NCBI GenBank assembly: GCA_037367405.1
Contig: JAZKJV010003137.1
Coordinates: forward strand, 62,001-126,000
Direction of reading: 5' to 3'
DNA length: 64,000 nucleotides
From: Ottelia alismoides
Taxonomy: Eukaryota; Streptophyta; Magnoliopsida; Alismatales; Hydrocharitaceae
Shown in pieces: positions 20,527 through 30,808 of this stretch; within the stretch, counting starts at the first letter, position 1; each line of letters opens with the position of its first letter. Made by a program: the position numbers and the translations under genes. Under the pieces are notes generated by a model. It was given only the letters and a program-made list of their open reading frames with translations, was not told where the DNA came from and ran no database searches.

Positions 20527-21276
20527 TAGGGATGGTTATTGAGTCACGGCTCAATGAGCCAGGCTCGGGCTCGGCTCGATAAGGGCTCGTGAGCCCGGCT
20601 CATTAGGCTATTGAGCCGAGCCCGAGCCAGAATTTTGGGCTCGATAGCTTAACGAGCCGAGCTCGAGCCCAGCCTCGCTCGGCTCGATAACTCAATAAGA
20701 GGCTCGATAAGGAATATATATAGATATAATGTTTATATATTTATATATAATACAAACAAAATAAAATTAGCCCTTTGCAATTTTCCCTCCACTAACTCTT
20801 CCAAAGAGTCGCGATTCATGACTCAATTCTCAAATCTCATTCGCCCCACACATTTGGCCCCAGCCACGCATTAGAAAATTAGTATTTTTTTACAAGCAAA
20901 TATAATGTTACAATATATATTATAATTAAGATTTTATACACAACTTGGATAGTGGCCAAGTGGTAAGGAACACAGTGTTTGATAAAGCATGTTTCGAGTT
21001 CGAATCCACACAAAACACTTTTCCACCAAAAAGTACCCATTTTCCTTAACGAGCTCGACTTGGGCTCGAGCCCAAACCAAGCTCAATAAAGAGCTCGGGC
21101 TCGATAAGGGGCTCGAATCGAGCCTTATCGAGCCCAAGCCAGCTCAATAAGGGCTCGAGCTCATCGAGTTCGAGCTCGAGAAAGCTCGGTTGGGCTCGAA
21201 CGAGCCCGAGCTGCTTATTGAGCCCGAGTCCGAGCCAGGGGTTGGCTCGGCTCGTTGGGCTCGATAGCCAGCCCTA
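20527..21276. mobile_element. 750-bp non-autonomous hAT-type element, GAGCTCGAGCCC-rich
   Basis: Perfect 8-bp duplication GTCATTAG on both sides (20519-20526, 21277-21284). The ends TAGGGATGGTTATTGAG and inverse TAGGGCTGGCTATCGAG match closely. Both arms are packed with GGCTCG and CGAGCC words, so the ends can fold back over more than 150 bp. The AT-rich centre holds a tRNA-like segment. No transposase. Confidence 0.83.
20944..21012 (+). other. tRNA-like/SINE-like segment inside the hAT-type element
   Basis: Box-A-like AGTGGCCAAGTGG (20951-20963) and box-B-like GAGTTCGAATCCAC (20996-21009), 33 bp apart, which is normal tRNA spacing. I cannot fold an acceptor stem or identify an anticodon arm with confidence, so a functional tRNA gene is not claimed. 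A captured SINE head or tRNA pseudogene is more likely. Confidence 0.5.
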
Positions 21277-21284
21277 GTCATTAG

Positions 21285-22389
21285 AGATCTGATATAAAAT
21301 TACCATAACGACCATGACAAATTTATTACATAAAAGGAAAGTATATCCATGTCTAACTAGCTTGGATAGGGGTAATAACTTCTTTCTAACATCTAGCACA
21401 TAAACACCTTCTAATAATTAGGACTTTCCCATTAGATAACGATAATCTACAGGTTACAATGACGATCGATATAACAGTTACATCAGATCACATATGGATG
21501 ACTATCTCCATTTCATCAAGTTTTTTGGTTCCCTGAAATAGATGCAACGAATTGCATACATGAACAGAAGCACCAGAATCAACAATCTAGCATCCTTCAC
21601 ATCCTATGAGTAAGTTGATTTCAATGATGAAAATAGAATGTAAATGAGCGACTGAATGATCATTGACCCACTTCTTGTTGAACTCTCAAACATCTTTTGT
21701 CTGAGGTTTTTCATAATTTATAGACAATGGCACATACGCTATGCGCTCTGTTAAGTATGAGCTCCAAATAACGGATCCAATCTGAATAATTGGGATTGGT
21801 CAACTGATTGACCTCGAGTAGCATGTTGAGTGGGTTGAGGGATTTTGTCTAAAATTAACAATGTTGCACTTTTAGTTAATCTTGATTAAGGTGAATCATT
21901 TTAAATCGAGATTCTCTCATACTTTTGTACTTTGAAAGTCTTTTCCTTGACAATTTTCAAAGCATGGCGTATGCTTAACCAAATACCTCAAGCTAAGTCT
22001 GTGTCTCCTTTCCACTTTCATTGCACGCCAATAATATGAGAAAATGCAACTACAGTGAAAGAACTAGGAACTCTTTCCACCTTGCAAATCCAAATTTCAT
22101 TCCATATTCAATCTTCAACAACCATGCCTCCCGCTTATATGAAGCTAGCATGGTGTCGATTAAACCAACCGTCAATGAGCAAAACAAAATGATACGCTTC
22201 GAGCAGTCCAAAACCGCTTCAATAATAATAGGGAACAGTCTTGGAGTCAATACACATACCGTGCATCTTTTTTGAGAAACGAAGAAATCCGATCTATGTG
22301 AATTTGTATTGCGAAGTGATAAAAACGACACATGAGCATCTTCAAAAATACAGCTCAAGGCGACGGGGTACTCCGCAATGATGGGAGAC
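21285..22389 (-). pseudogene. Copia-5 protease and gag relic
   Basis: On the minus strand 21555-21590 reads IVDSGASVHVCN, the copia aspartic protease active site with an intact DSG triad (coding bases 21569-21580). Higher coordinates should be gag, but only short frames survive. The longest (22358-22050) has no motif I recognise. Copia-6 interrupts the region at 22390. Confidence 0.65.
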
Positions 22390-22529
22390 TGTAGAAGTTG
22401 TAAAATGAAAAATTGTATTCCTCTGTGCCCTAGAGCTCTCTTATATACGAGAAAAGCTCTACGAAAAAATTACATAAGATAGACTGGAGAAATAACAAAT
22501 AAAGAACCAGAGATATAAGAATCTCAACA
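22390..22529 (-). repeat. 3' LTR of Copia-6 (140 bp)
   Basis: TGTAGAAGTTG to ATCTCAACA. The TATA-loop inverted repeat has TAGAGC and GCTCT(A) arms on the sense strand. It is followed by the polypurine region (CTCCCCATCAAG). Confidence 0.92.
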
Positions 22530-22539
22530 CTCCCCATCA

Positions 22540-23766
22540 AGTTGGAGCGTATATGTCTATCATGCTCAGCTTGGAATAGCAACAGTGAAAGGGACCCCTC
22601 GCAAGAGCTTTGGTAAACATGTCTGCAACCTGATCTCCTGAAGAAACATGAGAAGTGGAAATCAGTCCTTTCTGGGAATCACGAGTGTAGTGGCAATCGA
22701 CTTCAATATGTTTTGTTCTCTCATGAAAGGTTGGATTGCTAGCTATGAACAGTGCCGCCTAATTATCAAATTTGAGGTGCATAGAGAGAGGTACCTCAAT
22801 AGTTAGATCAGTCAAAATAGATTTGACCCACATCATCTCAGTACTCCCGTGTGCCATAGCTCTGTATTCAGATTCAGCACTGAAATGAGCAACAACCATT
22901 TGTTTCTTGCTTTTCCATGAAACTAGTGAGCTACCATCAAAAACAATGAAGACTGAGGAGGACTTCCTATCCTTGGGACACCTATCATAATCCGCATCTA
23001 CATATCCAGAAACAGTAAGAGACGTATCTCTTCTGAAAAGTAGACCTACACCTGGAGAAGACTTCATATATCTCAAATTCATATACACTGCATCCATGTG
23101 AACCCCTTAGCACGCCATGCTAGACTCCCCCTCAGCATCCATATTGTATTTCATATATCTCAAATGCTGACTTTGCTCATAGCAAATGATATATCAAGCC
23201 TGGTAACAGTAATATATAACAATTTCCCTATCAGCTCTCTGTATCTTCTTTTATCCACCTTCAGAGTCATCATCATAAAGCCTAGCATTAGGGTTCATCG
23301 GTGTAGTGACAGGTCTCAGATAGCAGATCAGTAACATACTTGATCTGCGTCATAACCATACCCTTCTGATTTCGTGCAAACTCTAATCCAAGGAAGTAAC
23401 GTAGTGTTCCAAGATCCTTGGTTACAAGCAGTTGTCCAAGGAATTCTTTAGCCGCTAGAATGCCATGTTCATCGCTACCAGTAACAATGATATCATCAAC
23501 ATAAACTAGAATAACAATGGTACCTTTCTGAGTTCTCTTAATAAAAAGAGAATGATATGCAGTAGATCTAACAAATCCCTTCATTTAAATCAACTCTGAG
23601 AGCTTCTGAAACTAAGCCCTCGGACTCTACTTCAGGCCATATATAGCCCTATGAAGTCAGCACGCCATGCTAGACTCCCCCTCAGCAGCAAACCCTCGTG
23701 GCAGCTGCATGTAAGCTTCCTCCTGCAGATCTCCATACAAGAAGGCATTCTTTACACCTAATTTAA
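22540..23766 (-). pseudogene. Copia-6 RNase H and RT C-terminal part
   Basis: Minus strand: [20 protein letters not shown] (about 23745), GFVRSTAYHSLF (about 23575), catalytic YVDD (about 23505), LGTLRYFLGLEFARNQKG (about 23410), then RNase H with VDADYDRCPKDRKSSS and SWKSKKQMVVAHFSAESEY (about 22910). A 29-bp piece of the RT (present at about 23655) is repeated at 23108-23136, breaking the frame. The 3' end of the gene lies near 22540. Confidence 0.87.
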
Positions 23767-23771
23767 ACAAG

Positions 23772-25747
23772 TGAAGGATATGGGGAAAATCCTCAAGCGC
23801 ATCACGGAAGCGTGAGGATCGCATCGTATGCGATCGGAAGCGACTAGTCGCACTAGTTGCTCCGGGCAGGTGCCTTGGAAAAATGTGAATCACATTCACA
23901 ATCCAAAACTAAATGTAAATTATATTTTCAATTAGTCATCCAATGTGAATCTAAATTACATCAATAATTAATTAACAGATATGAATCACAATATGCTCTC
24001 TCTAATATATTATAAATCACATTTAAAATATACATGATTAATATGGATAGTGTTATCCACATTATTCATATCCATGATAATTAAATCACATTTAATCATC
24101 TTGGATCTCTTTTCTCATGTGCCCAAATAACATGAATCACATTCACATTATTCACATCTTTGATATTAAATCACATTTAATTATCTTAGATATCTCTCCT
24201 TATAATACGAATCAAATTCATATTATCCATGATAATTAAATCGTATTTAATTATCAATTTTCTCGATGCTTGATTACATATATCAACAATGAAATTATCC
24301 ATGAACTCTTTCAAGGATAATGCGCTTTCTCCGCGGATACTTGGAGATAAGGACAGGGCAATTTTATTATTCCATGTATAGTGACTTGGATATTGAGATC
24401 ATATCTCAAATCCAGATCTTGGGGACCTCCCATAAATGCTTGATTAAATCAAGACCACAAATCTAATCATCATATTGCATCTCAATCACATTCAGATCAA
24501 TGTCCAATATTTGGACCAACATCAGATCACTTCTCTACTAAGAGGAGTCACTAAAATCCAGACCCGTTTCATCACTCCCTAGAAATGGAAGCGTCGTGGT
24601 TATACAATCGTTTATGATCACCTCACCCTCAAGTATTCCTAATACATGTACATCATGCATACTAGAAGACCTGGATTAACCCGAAGTTTTAGATCTCTTT
24701 TAGATTGTCTCCTTCAGGGTTTTATCATTAAGTTTTCTCATTCGATCATTGAGAGTTGGTATTGATGATATACTTTCCAAAAGCATATATCATACCTAGG
24801 TGGTGATCATATACTTTCCAAAAGTATATATCAAACCTATAGATTCAGTCAAGCTTCCAAAGTGAGATGATCGTGTACGGAATTTGATCTTCCAAATATC
24901 TCATGAGTGAGCTCATGTCTTCCGGTTCAGTAAATGAACATGTATGATCCCTTTGAGAGATCGTTTTACTCATATGCCCTTATATGCATACCAGCTCGCC
25001 GGTATATAGACCTTGATTAGGCCACCAACCTATCGGTCCACCAAATGTACATACTCAGACATATAGTGTTAGTAACACATCTGTCTCCGGTCAGAATATG
25101 CGAGCCTATACCGTGACAGCATACGACATATGTCGTTCGTTATCTCGATCTCGTTAAGTCAACTCTTTGATCTAACTAATCCGACACCTCCGAATCTCTA
25201 TTCCTATGCAGAAGAATTGCATCAAGAGGTCAGTCAGATATCAGCCTTTAGAGATAAGGATTGTCATCTCCTACTCAGGCTGGAGATCACATCTTAACAA
25301 TCATTTGACGGCATGGATGGCCATATCGCGATATATCGGCGATATATCGGTATCGACAGGTCACCGATATATCGCTGATATGTCCGATATCGGGTATCGA
25401 CAGGCAAAAAAGACGAGATTTGGTCCGAGGTCGGCGATATGGCGTCGATATATCACCGATATATCGGTATCGACATGGTACCGATATCGATACCGATGAT
25501 ATGTCCTTACATGTTTGACGGTGCTTGATGAGTCATCAATCTAACTCTTTAGATATTCATCCAAGAACCAGCCTCTATGATTCAATTATTGAATCAACAG
25601 TTGTATGATCATTAAGATGGCCATGGTACATAACCCTAATTGTACTAATAGACGTATTATGCAAATTAGTTATTCTTCATTTCAGATTAAGGAGTAAATT
25701 GCAATAACATTTATTGCATAATGGATCATTGTGGGCTCGCATGTCCA
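23772..25747 (-). mobile_element. Solo LTR of a long-LTR copia element inside Copia-6
   Basis: Starts TGAAGGATATGG and ends CATGTCCA. Flanked by ACAAG (23767-23771) and ACAAC (25748-25752), a 4/5 duplication. Removing it and one duplication rejoins the Copia-6 RT codons for W-P-L-F-K-L. AACAA-bounded borders shifted by one base are an alternative. It shares the AATTAGTTAAC-rich and TCATGAGTGAG/TCCGGTTCA-type segments with the Copia-5 LTRs but is clearly diverged. It encodes nothing. Confidence 0.8.
25312..25513. mobile_element. 202-bp MITE built of CGATATATCG palindromes
   Basis: Lies inside the solo LTR. Perfect 8-bp duplication TTTGACGG (25304-25311 and 25514-25521). Ends CATGGATGGCCATATC and inverse CATGTAAGGACATATC. 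The interior repeats CGATATATCGG and GGTATCGAC in both orientations. The 8-bp duplication suggests a hAT-related MITE. Confidence 0.75.
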
Positions 25748-25752
25748 ACAAC

Positions 25753-27600
25753 GGCCACTCACGTACCACAGCAACTACGAGAAGAATTCTCCATGTAGAG
25801 GGACGTGCAACTGGAGGAAAGGTATCCTGGTAATCCATCACATACGTTTGGGTAAACCCACGAGCAACTAACATGGCCTTATATCTATCCATAGTGCCAT
25901 CCACACGATGCTTTACAGTAAAAACCCATTTGTTACCAACAATAGATGCACCTGGTGGAGCCTGTACAATACTCCATGTGCCACGATACTGTAAAGTTGT
26001 CATTTTCTCCTCCATGGCAAGATGCCACTGGCTACTGTGCAAAGCGTCCTGATAGGTCCGGGGTATGTCCACAGCAGACAAGCCCACCACAACCTTTGAA
26101 AATCCTTGGAACGACGTTCCAAGGAAACATAGGAACCAATGGGATGCATAGTACATGCTCTCTTCTGCTTCCAAAGAGCAATAGGTACGTCCAGATCTTC
26201 AGCTTGCACAGAAAGTGTATCATCAAAGTCCGCCTCTACTGTATCCTGTTCATGCAAATCACCAGTCCCATGAGAAGAACTCAAATGTTCAGAACATACC
26301 TTGGGTGTGCTGGATGATGGAGGAGGCACTTGAGCATGGGGTTGTCGTTGGCAAACTTGTGGATAGAAAATAGGTGATGGTGGTGGCGGTTGCGGAGGTG
26401 GTGATGAAGGAGACAGTGGAGGAGGTGGTGGAGGAGATGGCGGCATAGGAGATGGTGTAGTAGATGGAGGTAGAGGCATATACACCTCTTGTCCATGCTC
26501 TGAAAGAATGAGCTTGTCAACTGCGGGAGAAAAGTACATAATGGACTCAAAGAAGTGACATCGGCGCTGACATAGTACCTTCGTCGAACCGGGTCGAAGC
26601 AACGATATCCCATTTGGGTCTTGGAATACCCAACAAACACACATTTGACAGCTCTGGGAGAGAGCTTGTCAAGACCGGGAGATATCTGATTAACAAAGGC
26701 AACCGAACCAAAAACACGGGACGTAATTGAAAAAAGATCCATCTCGGGAAACGCAATCAAGAACGGAATCTCCTCCCCCAACACTGAAGAGGGTAGATGA
26801 TTTACCAGGTAGCAAGCAGTTAGAACCGCATCCCCACAGTATGAATGAGGGGAACGACTCTGAATCAAAAGAGTCATGGTAACATCCAAAAGATGGCGAT
26901 GTTTTCGTTCAACCACCCCATTCTGTTGAGAAGTATATGTACAGGATGTCTAATGAACAATACCATTAGATCTAAGGAATTGGGAAAGTTGAGTGTTGAA
27001 AAACTTTAGTGCATTATCGAAATGTATAAACTTGATTTTTTCTGAAAAGATGTTCTTTATTTCATTAATGAAAGACTGAATAACAGGACCAGCATCGGAC
27101 TTGTTCTGAAGAAGAAAAACCAAGGACATCCTTGAAAAATCATCAACTGCAACCAGATAAAACCTATGTCCCTGATGATCTGGGAACGACTCTGAATCAA
27201 AAGAGTCATGGTAACATCCAAAAGATGGTGATGTTTTCGTTCAGCCACCCCATTCTGTTGAGAAGTATATGTACAGGATGTCTAATGAACAATACCATTA
27301 GATCTAAGGAATTGGGAAAGTTGAGTGTTGCAAAACTCTAGTGCATTATCAAAATGTATAAACTTGATTTTTTCTGAAAAGATGTTCTTTATTTCATTAA
27401 TGAAAGACTGAATAACAGGACCAGCATCGAACTTGTTCTGAAGAAGAAAAACCAAGGACAGCCTTGAAAAATCATCAACTGCAACCAGATAAAACCTATG
27501 TCCCTGATGATCTGGGACACGACAGCGACCCCAAATATCAAAATGAATTAACTCAAACAGATTATGACTACTCCGACCCTGAAGACTTTGGAAGGTAGAG
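25753..27600 (-). pseudogene. Copia-6 integrase, linker and RT N-terminal relic
   Basis: Minus strand: two tandem versions of the integrase core around VDDFS-like and DNALEF-like blocks (27530-26860), then VERKHRHLLDVT (about 26915), FWGDAVLTACYLVNHLPSSV-like sequence (SYCGDAVL here, Trp lost), FVGYSKTQMGYRCFDP (about 26640), linker with LAMEEKMTTL (about 25995), and the RT start NKWVFTVKHRVDG (about 25935) with FTQTYVMDYQDTF. Stops and the 332-bp duplication destroy the frame. Confidence 0.85.
26851..27514 (-). repeat. 332-bp tandem duplication in the Copia-6 integrase region
   Basis: The block starting GGAACGACTCTGAATCAAAA at 26851 recurs starting at 27183 and runs to about 27514. The units differ by only a few substitutions (for example ACTTTAGTGC versus ACTCTAGTGC). 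The duplicated segment covers the integrase catalytic region. Confidence 0.93.
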
Positions 27601-27656
27601 CAATGATGCTTACCAAGCTGGCAGGCCTTGCACTGAAAGGTAGAGCGAGAAGAAAT

Positions 27657-29147
27657 CTATGGAAGAACGTGACACAGCTTTTGCAGAGGAAGATGACTAA
27701 ACCGAAGATGCCACATATAGGAAGAAATAGATCTAGTGCGAAAAGAAGCACCGTCATAAGGACATTGCACTAGTCTGTAGAGACCTCCTTGCTCACGGCA
27801 AGTTCCAATCACCCTACCCGTTAGTATATCCTGAAACACGAGTAGATGGATCAAAAATGGCACGACAATGTAAATCCTTGGTGATTTGATTAATTGAAAG
27901 TAGATTCATAGAAAATTCAGGAGGGTAAAGAACATTCTGAAGTCTCATTCCGAGGGTCAACTGCACCTCCCCCTGACCGGTGATGGGAGAATGTGTCCCA
28001 TCTGCTATCACGACAGATCGTCCAGGCTGAGTCGGATGGAAAAACACTAAACTGGCCTCTGTCACCACAGAGATGATGGGATGCTCCTGAATCCATGATC
28101 CATTGTGACAAGTCTACCCTATAACAAGTAGTGAAGGCATATGTTATACCTGATGTAGATGTTGATGTTGAGGCGGCCACCTCTGAGGATCCCGAAGGAG
28201 AGCTAGTTGACCCAGTAGTGGGCATAATCTCCTTGAGTCGAGCTACAAGTTCATCAAACCTCTGATCTGAAACTGGTGAAGGACTCCCAGCTTATTGTGT
28301 CTGCTCTGCAACCCGGGTTGAAGGAGGAAACCCATGCTTAGAATAGCAAGTTTCCTCATAGTGGCCAGATCTGTGGCAGAAGGTACAAGGCTGACGGGGT
28401 CGACCACCCCCTCCTCTGCCACGGCTAGAGCTCCTCTACCGCGATACGATGTATGGTTTCCTCTACCACGAGATGCAGCCATAGTTGAAGATGTCTGGGA
28501 CTGCAGGGTACTGCCCGAAGATATAGATTGCCTACTCAATTTGTGATATGACTCCTTCAATGGAGGTATGGTAGCATCAGTAAGGATTTGGGCTCGAGCG
28601 GCATCATACTCAGGATCAAGAGCAGCTAGAAATACTCCAGTCATCACAGAGTCCCTGTATACCTTGAGTTGCTCTGGTGTAGCAGTCAAGGGAATGTACC
28701 CATGTAACTTCTCAAACATACCCCTGAAAGAAGTGTAGAGGGTATGAAGGGGACGGCCATTCTGCTTCGATGTAAAGATATCGTGTTGGAGTTGCGGTAT
28801 CTTCGACTCATTCTTTGTCGGTGAGTATGTAGAGGCTAGAATGTCCCACATAGCCTTCGCAGTAGGCTGGCTCAGAATACCATTGGTTGTCTCTGGTGAC
28901 ACAGTCTCAGATATCCATACACGTGCATAACCATCATCTGCCTCCCATGAGGAATTTATCCCAGTCTTGTCACTTGGCTTCTCTACTGTGAGGATGTGCT
29001 TCTTGCCATTGCATTGCATCAAGCTCATGAACTGCATGGCCCACGGTTCATAGTTTGTCTCATCCATCTTGACCTTTGAAACTCATGAACTGCACTTGGA
29101 CCTTTGAAAGCACACATGGATGGAATGTCACTTTTGTTGTCTGACAT
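27657..29147 (-). pseudogene. Copia-6 gag, protease and pre-integrase relic
   Basis: Minus-strand ATG at 29147 (MSDNKSDIPSM). A short internal repeat of the CATGAACTGCA segment shifts the frame, and gag resumes as MDETNYEPWAMQF (29067). Motifs: TAKAMWDILAST, SKQNGRPLHTLY, ALDPEYDAARAQIL. The RGRG-rich tail then runs out of frame through the zinc knuckle (about 28370). Protease keeps MDSGASHHLCG (about 28100). Pre-integrase has LSINQITKDLHC (about 27890). Leader 29148-29648 is GC-rich and non-coding. Confidence 0.87.
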
Positions 29148-29660
29148 GATGACAATTTATCTTCAAGACTGGGCTATCAACAAGAACATGCGTCTACAAT
29201 GACATACAGGAAGATGGTCATGGATGTAGACTCATACCACAACCTCTTCCATTCCTTTGGAGAAGCCTTAGGGTAACTAGGGTGTTTTAGATACTCATGT
29301 CACACCCTACAACCCCGAGGAAAGAAAGACTGCACGGCACGATCGGCATGAGAAACACGTTAGGTCTACAGACCCGATAGCGCGAATGGAGCAGAAGGCG
29401 CACTAAGTTTCGCGTTGGGCGGCGAAGGCCGCACGGCTGAAGGAGGACGCATCAAGAGCACCTCGCGGTGCAGGCCGCACGGTTTGAGCACTATGCATGG
29501 TGCACGGCACGGCGCGTTGGGCAGCAATGCCGCACCTCGTGGCTGGGCGAGGTTATCGCACGGCGCAGGAGCTGGCGGTTGTTGCGCGGATGCGCTAGGG
29601 TTTTGGTGGAAGCGAGCTCTAGGGCACAGGCTTCGGTCTAGGATAGTCGCTCTGATACCA

Positions 29661-29801
29661 TGTAGAAGTTGTAAAAAGAAAAGTGTATTCCTCTGTGCCC
29701 TAGAGCTCTCTTATATAGGAGAAAAGCTCTACAGAAAAATTACATAAGATAGACTGGAGAAATAACAAATATCATGGACCAGAGATATAAGAATCTCAAC
29801 A
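29661..29801 (-). repeat. 5' LTR of Copia-6 (141 bp)
   Basis: TGTAGAAGTTG to ATCTCAACA, next to the primer site on the minus strand (29649-29660). Outside the GAGAC duplication, the last 22 bp of the LTR plus GAGAC are repeated once more (29807-29833). This looks like a slippage or repair scar. Confidence 0.92.
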
Positions 29802-29833
29802 GAGACCAGAGATATAAGAATCTCAACAGAGAC

Positions 29834-30808
29834 CATGGACGTCATCAAATGACTCTCCGTATCATGTTTAAATCAATGTCATTTCGAAACATATTCTCAT
29901 GATTAATCTTTTGAGTGAAATCTAAGTATAGATTCTTGATTTATTATTTTGAATTAATCTACTTAAATCCATAACTATAAATCAACCAATCTAAGTAACT
30001 AAAAATTGTATCATCATACAATAAATTTATATACACGGTGATCTTCTACATTTTTAGAAAATTACAATAACACCTACTCGTATTTAGTCTTTCCCGATAT
30101 TTCTTCAGTTAGGTCATGTGGAATGAAGGGTTGGAGCATTTCCTTCACAAGCAAGGCACTAATTAAGTAACCACCATGATAAGACATGCATAATCACCAA
30201 ATCATTCTCATTTTTTGACCTAATATGAAATGACTGAATTGTAATCAATCGACTTTGTCGAGGCACAATTGCTAATTAATTCACAATAAATCAAGAACAC
30301 GAATAAAGGAAATATAAAATAAATAGATACTTTAATTTATTGCATACAACAAAACAAACAACCAATGATTTGGATTCCGAATTCGCGACCATCGCGCTTC
30401 AAAATTGGAAGGCATCATTTAACAAGGACTTAAAATCGTTCCAACCCCAAATGTTATCAAAAGATTAGGTCCAACTCAAGATGTGGATATACCAAATATA
30501 TTCTCATCAACTTTTGAGTCCGAACGTAGGGAAAACAAGTCATCAAAATAATCGAGTCCTCTTCCAACTCTTCCTATGGAGAAAATCCAATTTCTCAAGA
30601 GTGCGGGGTCGAAATCGTGTGAAGCTTTTTTGGATTGTTAATGTTCTAAAGAGGAGAGAACGGTAGTAGCAGCACATGTCACCAAATCATTCAAAATACA
30701 AAAAACGATCGCAAAAAACAATGTACCCGACGATCGAGAAAATATAGCTGGTTGTTCATCGAACTCGGATGCAATCCGAATCCCTTAAACAAAGGCCCCG
30801 ATGCCACT
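29834..30808 (-). other. Copia-5 leader / gag N-terminal region and primer site
   Basis: Between Copia-6 and the Copia-5 5' LTR. AT-rich, with no convincing frame left. The right edge holds a degenerate primer site on the minus strand, TGGCATCGGGGCC (30794-30806), comparable with TGGTATCAGAGCC, two bases from the LTR start. Confidence 0.55.

Larger units (their letters stand above)
22390..29801 (-). mobile_element. Copia-6: short-LTR copia element with both LTRs and target duplication
   Basis: Left LTR 22390-22529 and right LTR 29661-29801, flanked by perfect GAGAC (22385-22389 and 29802-29806). Primer site TGGTATCAGAGC lies on the minus strand (29649-29660). Gag, protease, integrase, RT and RNase H are in copia order. 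It is enlarged by a 1976-bp solo LTR (23772-25747) and a 332-bp internal tandem duplication. Host sequence is Copia-5. The LTR pair differs at roughly 7% of positions by eye. Confidence 0.92.

Noticed and set aside
20944..21012. A functional tRNA gene
   Set aside because: Box-A-like and box-B-like sequences are present, but no convincing acceptor stem or anticodon arm, and the segment sits inside a transposon.
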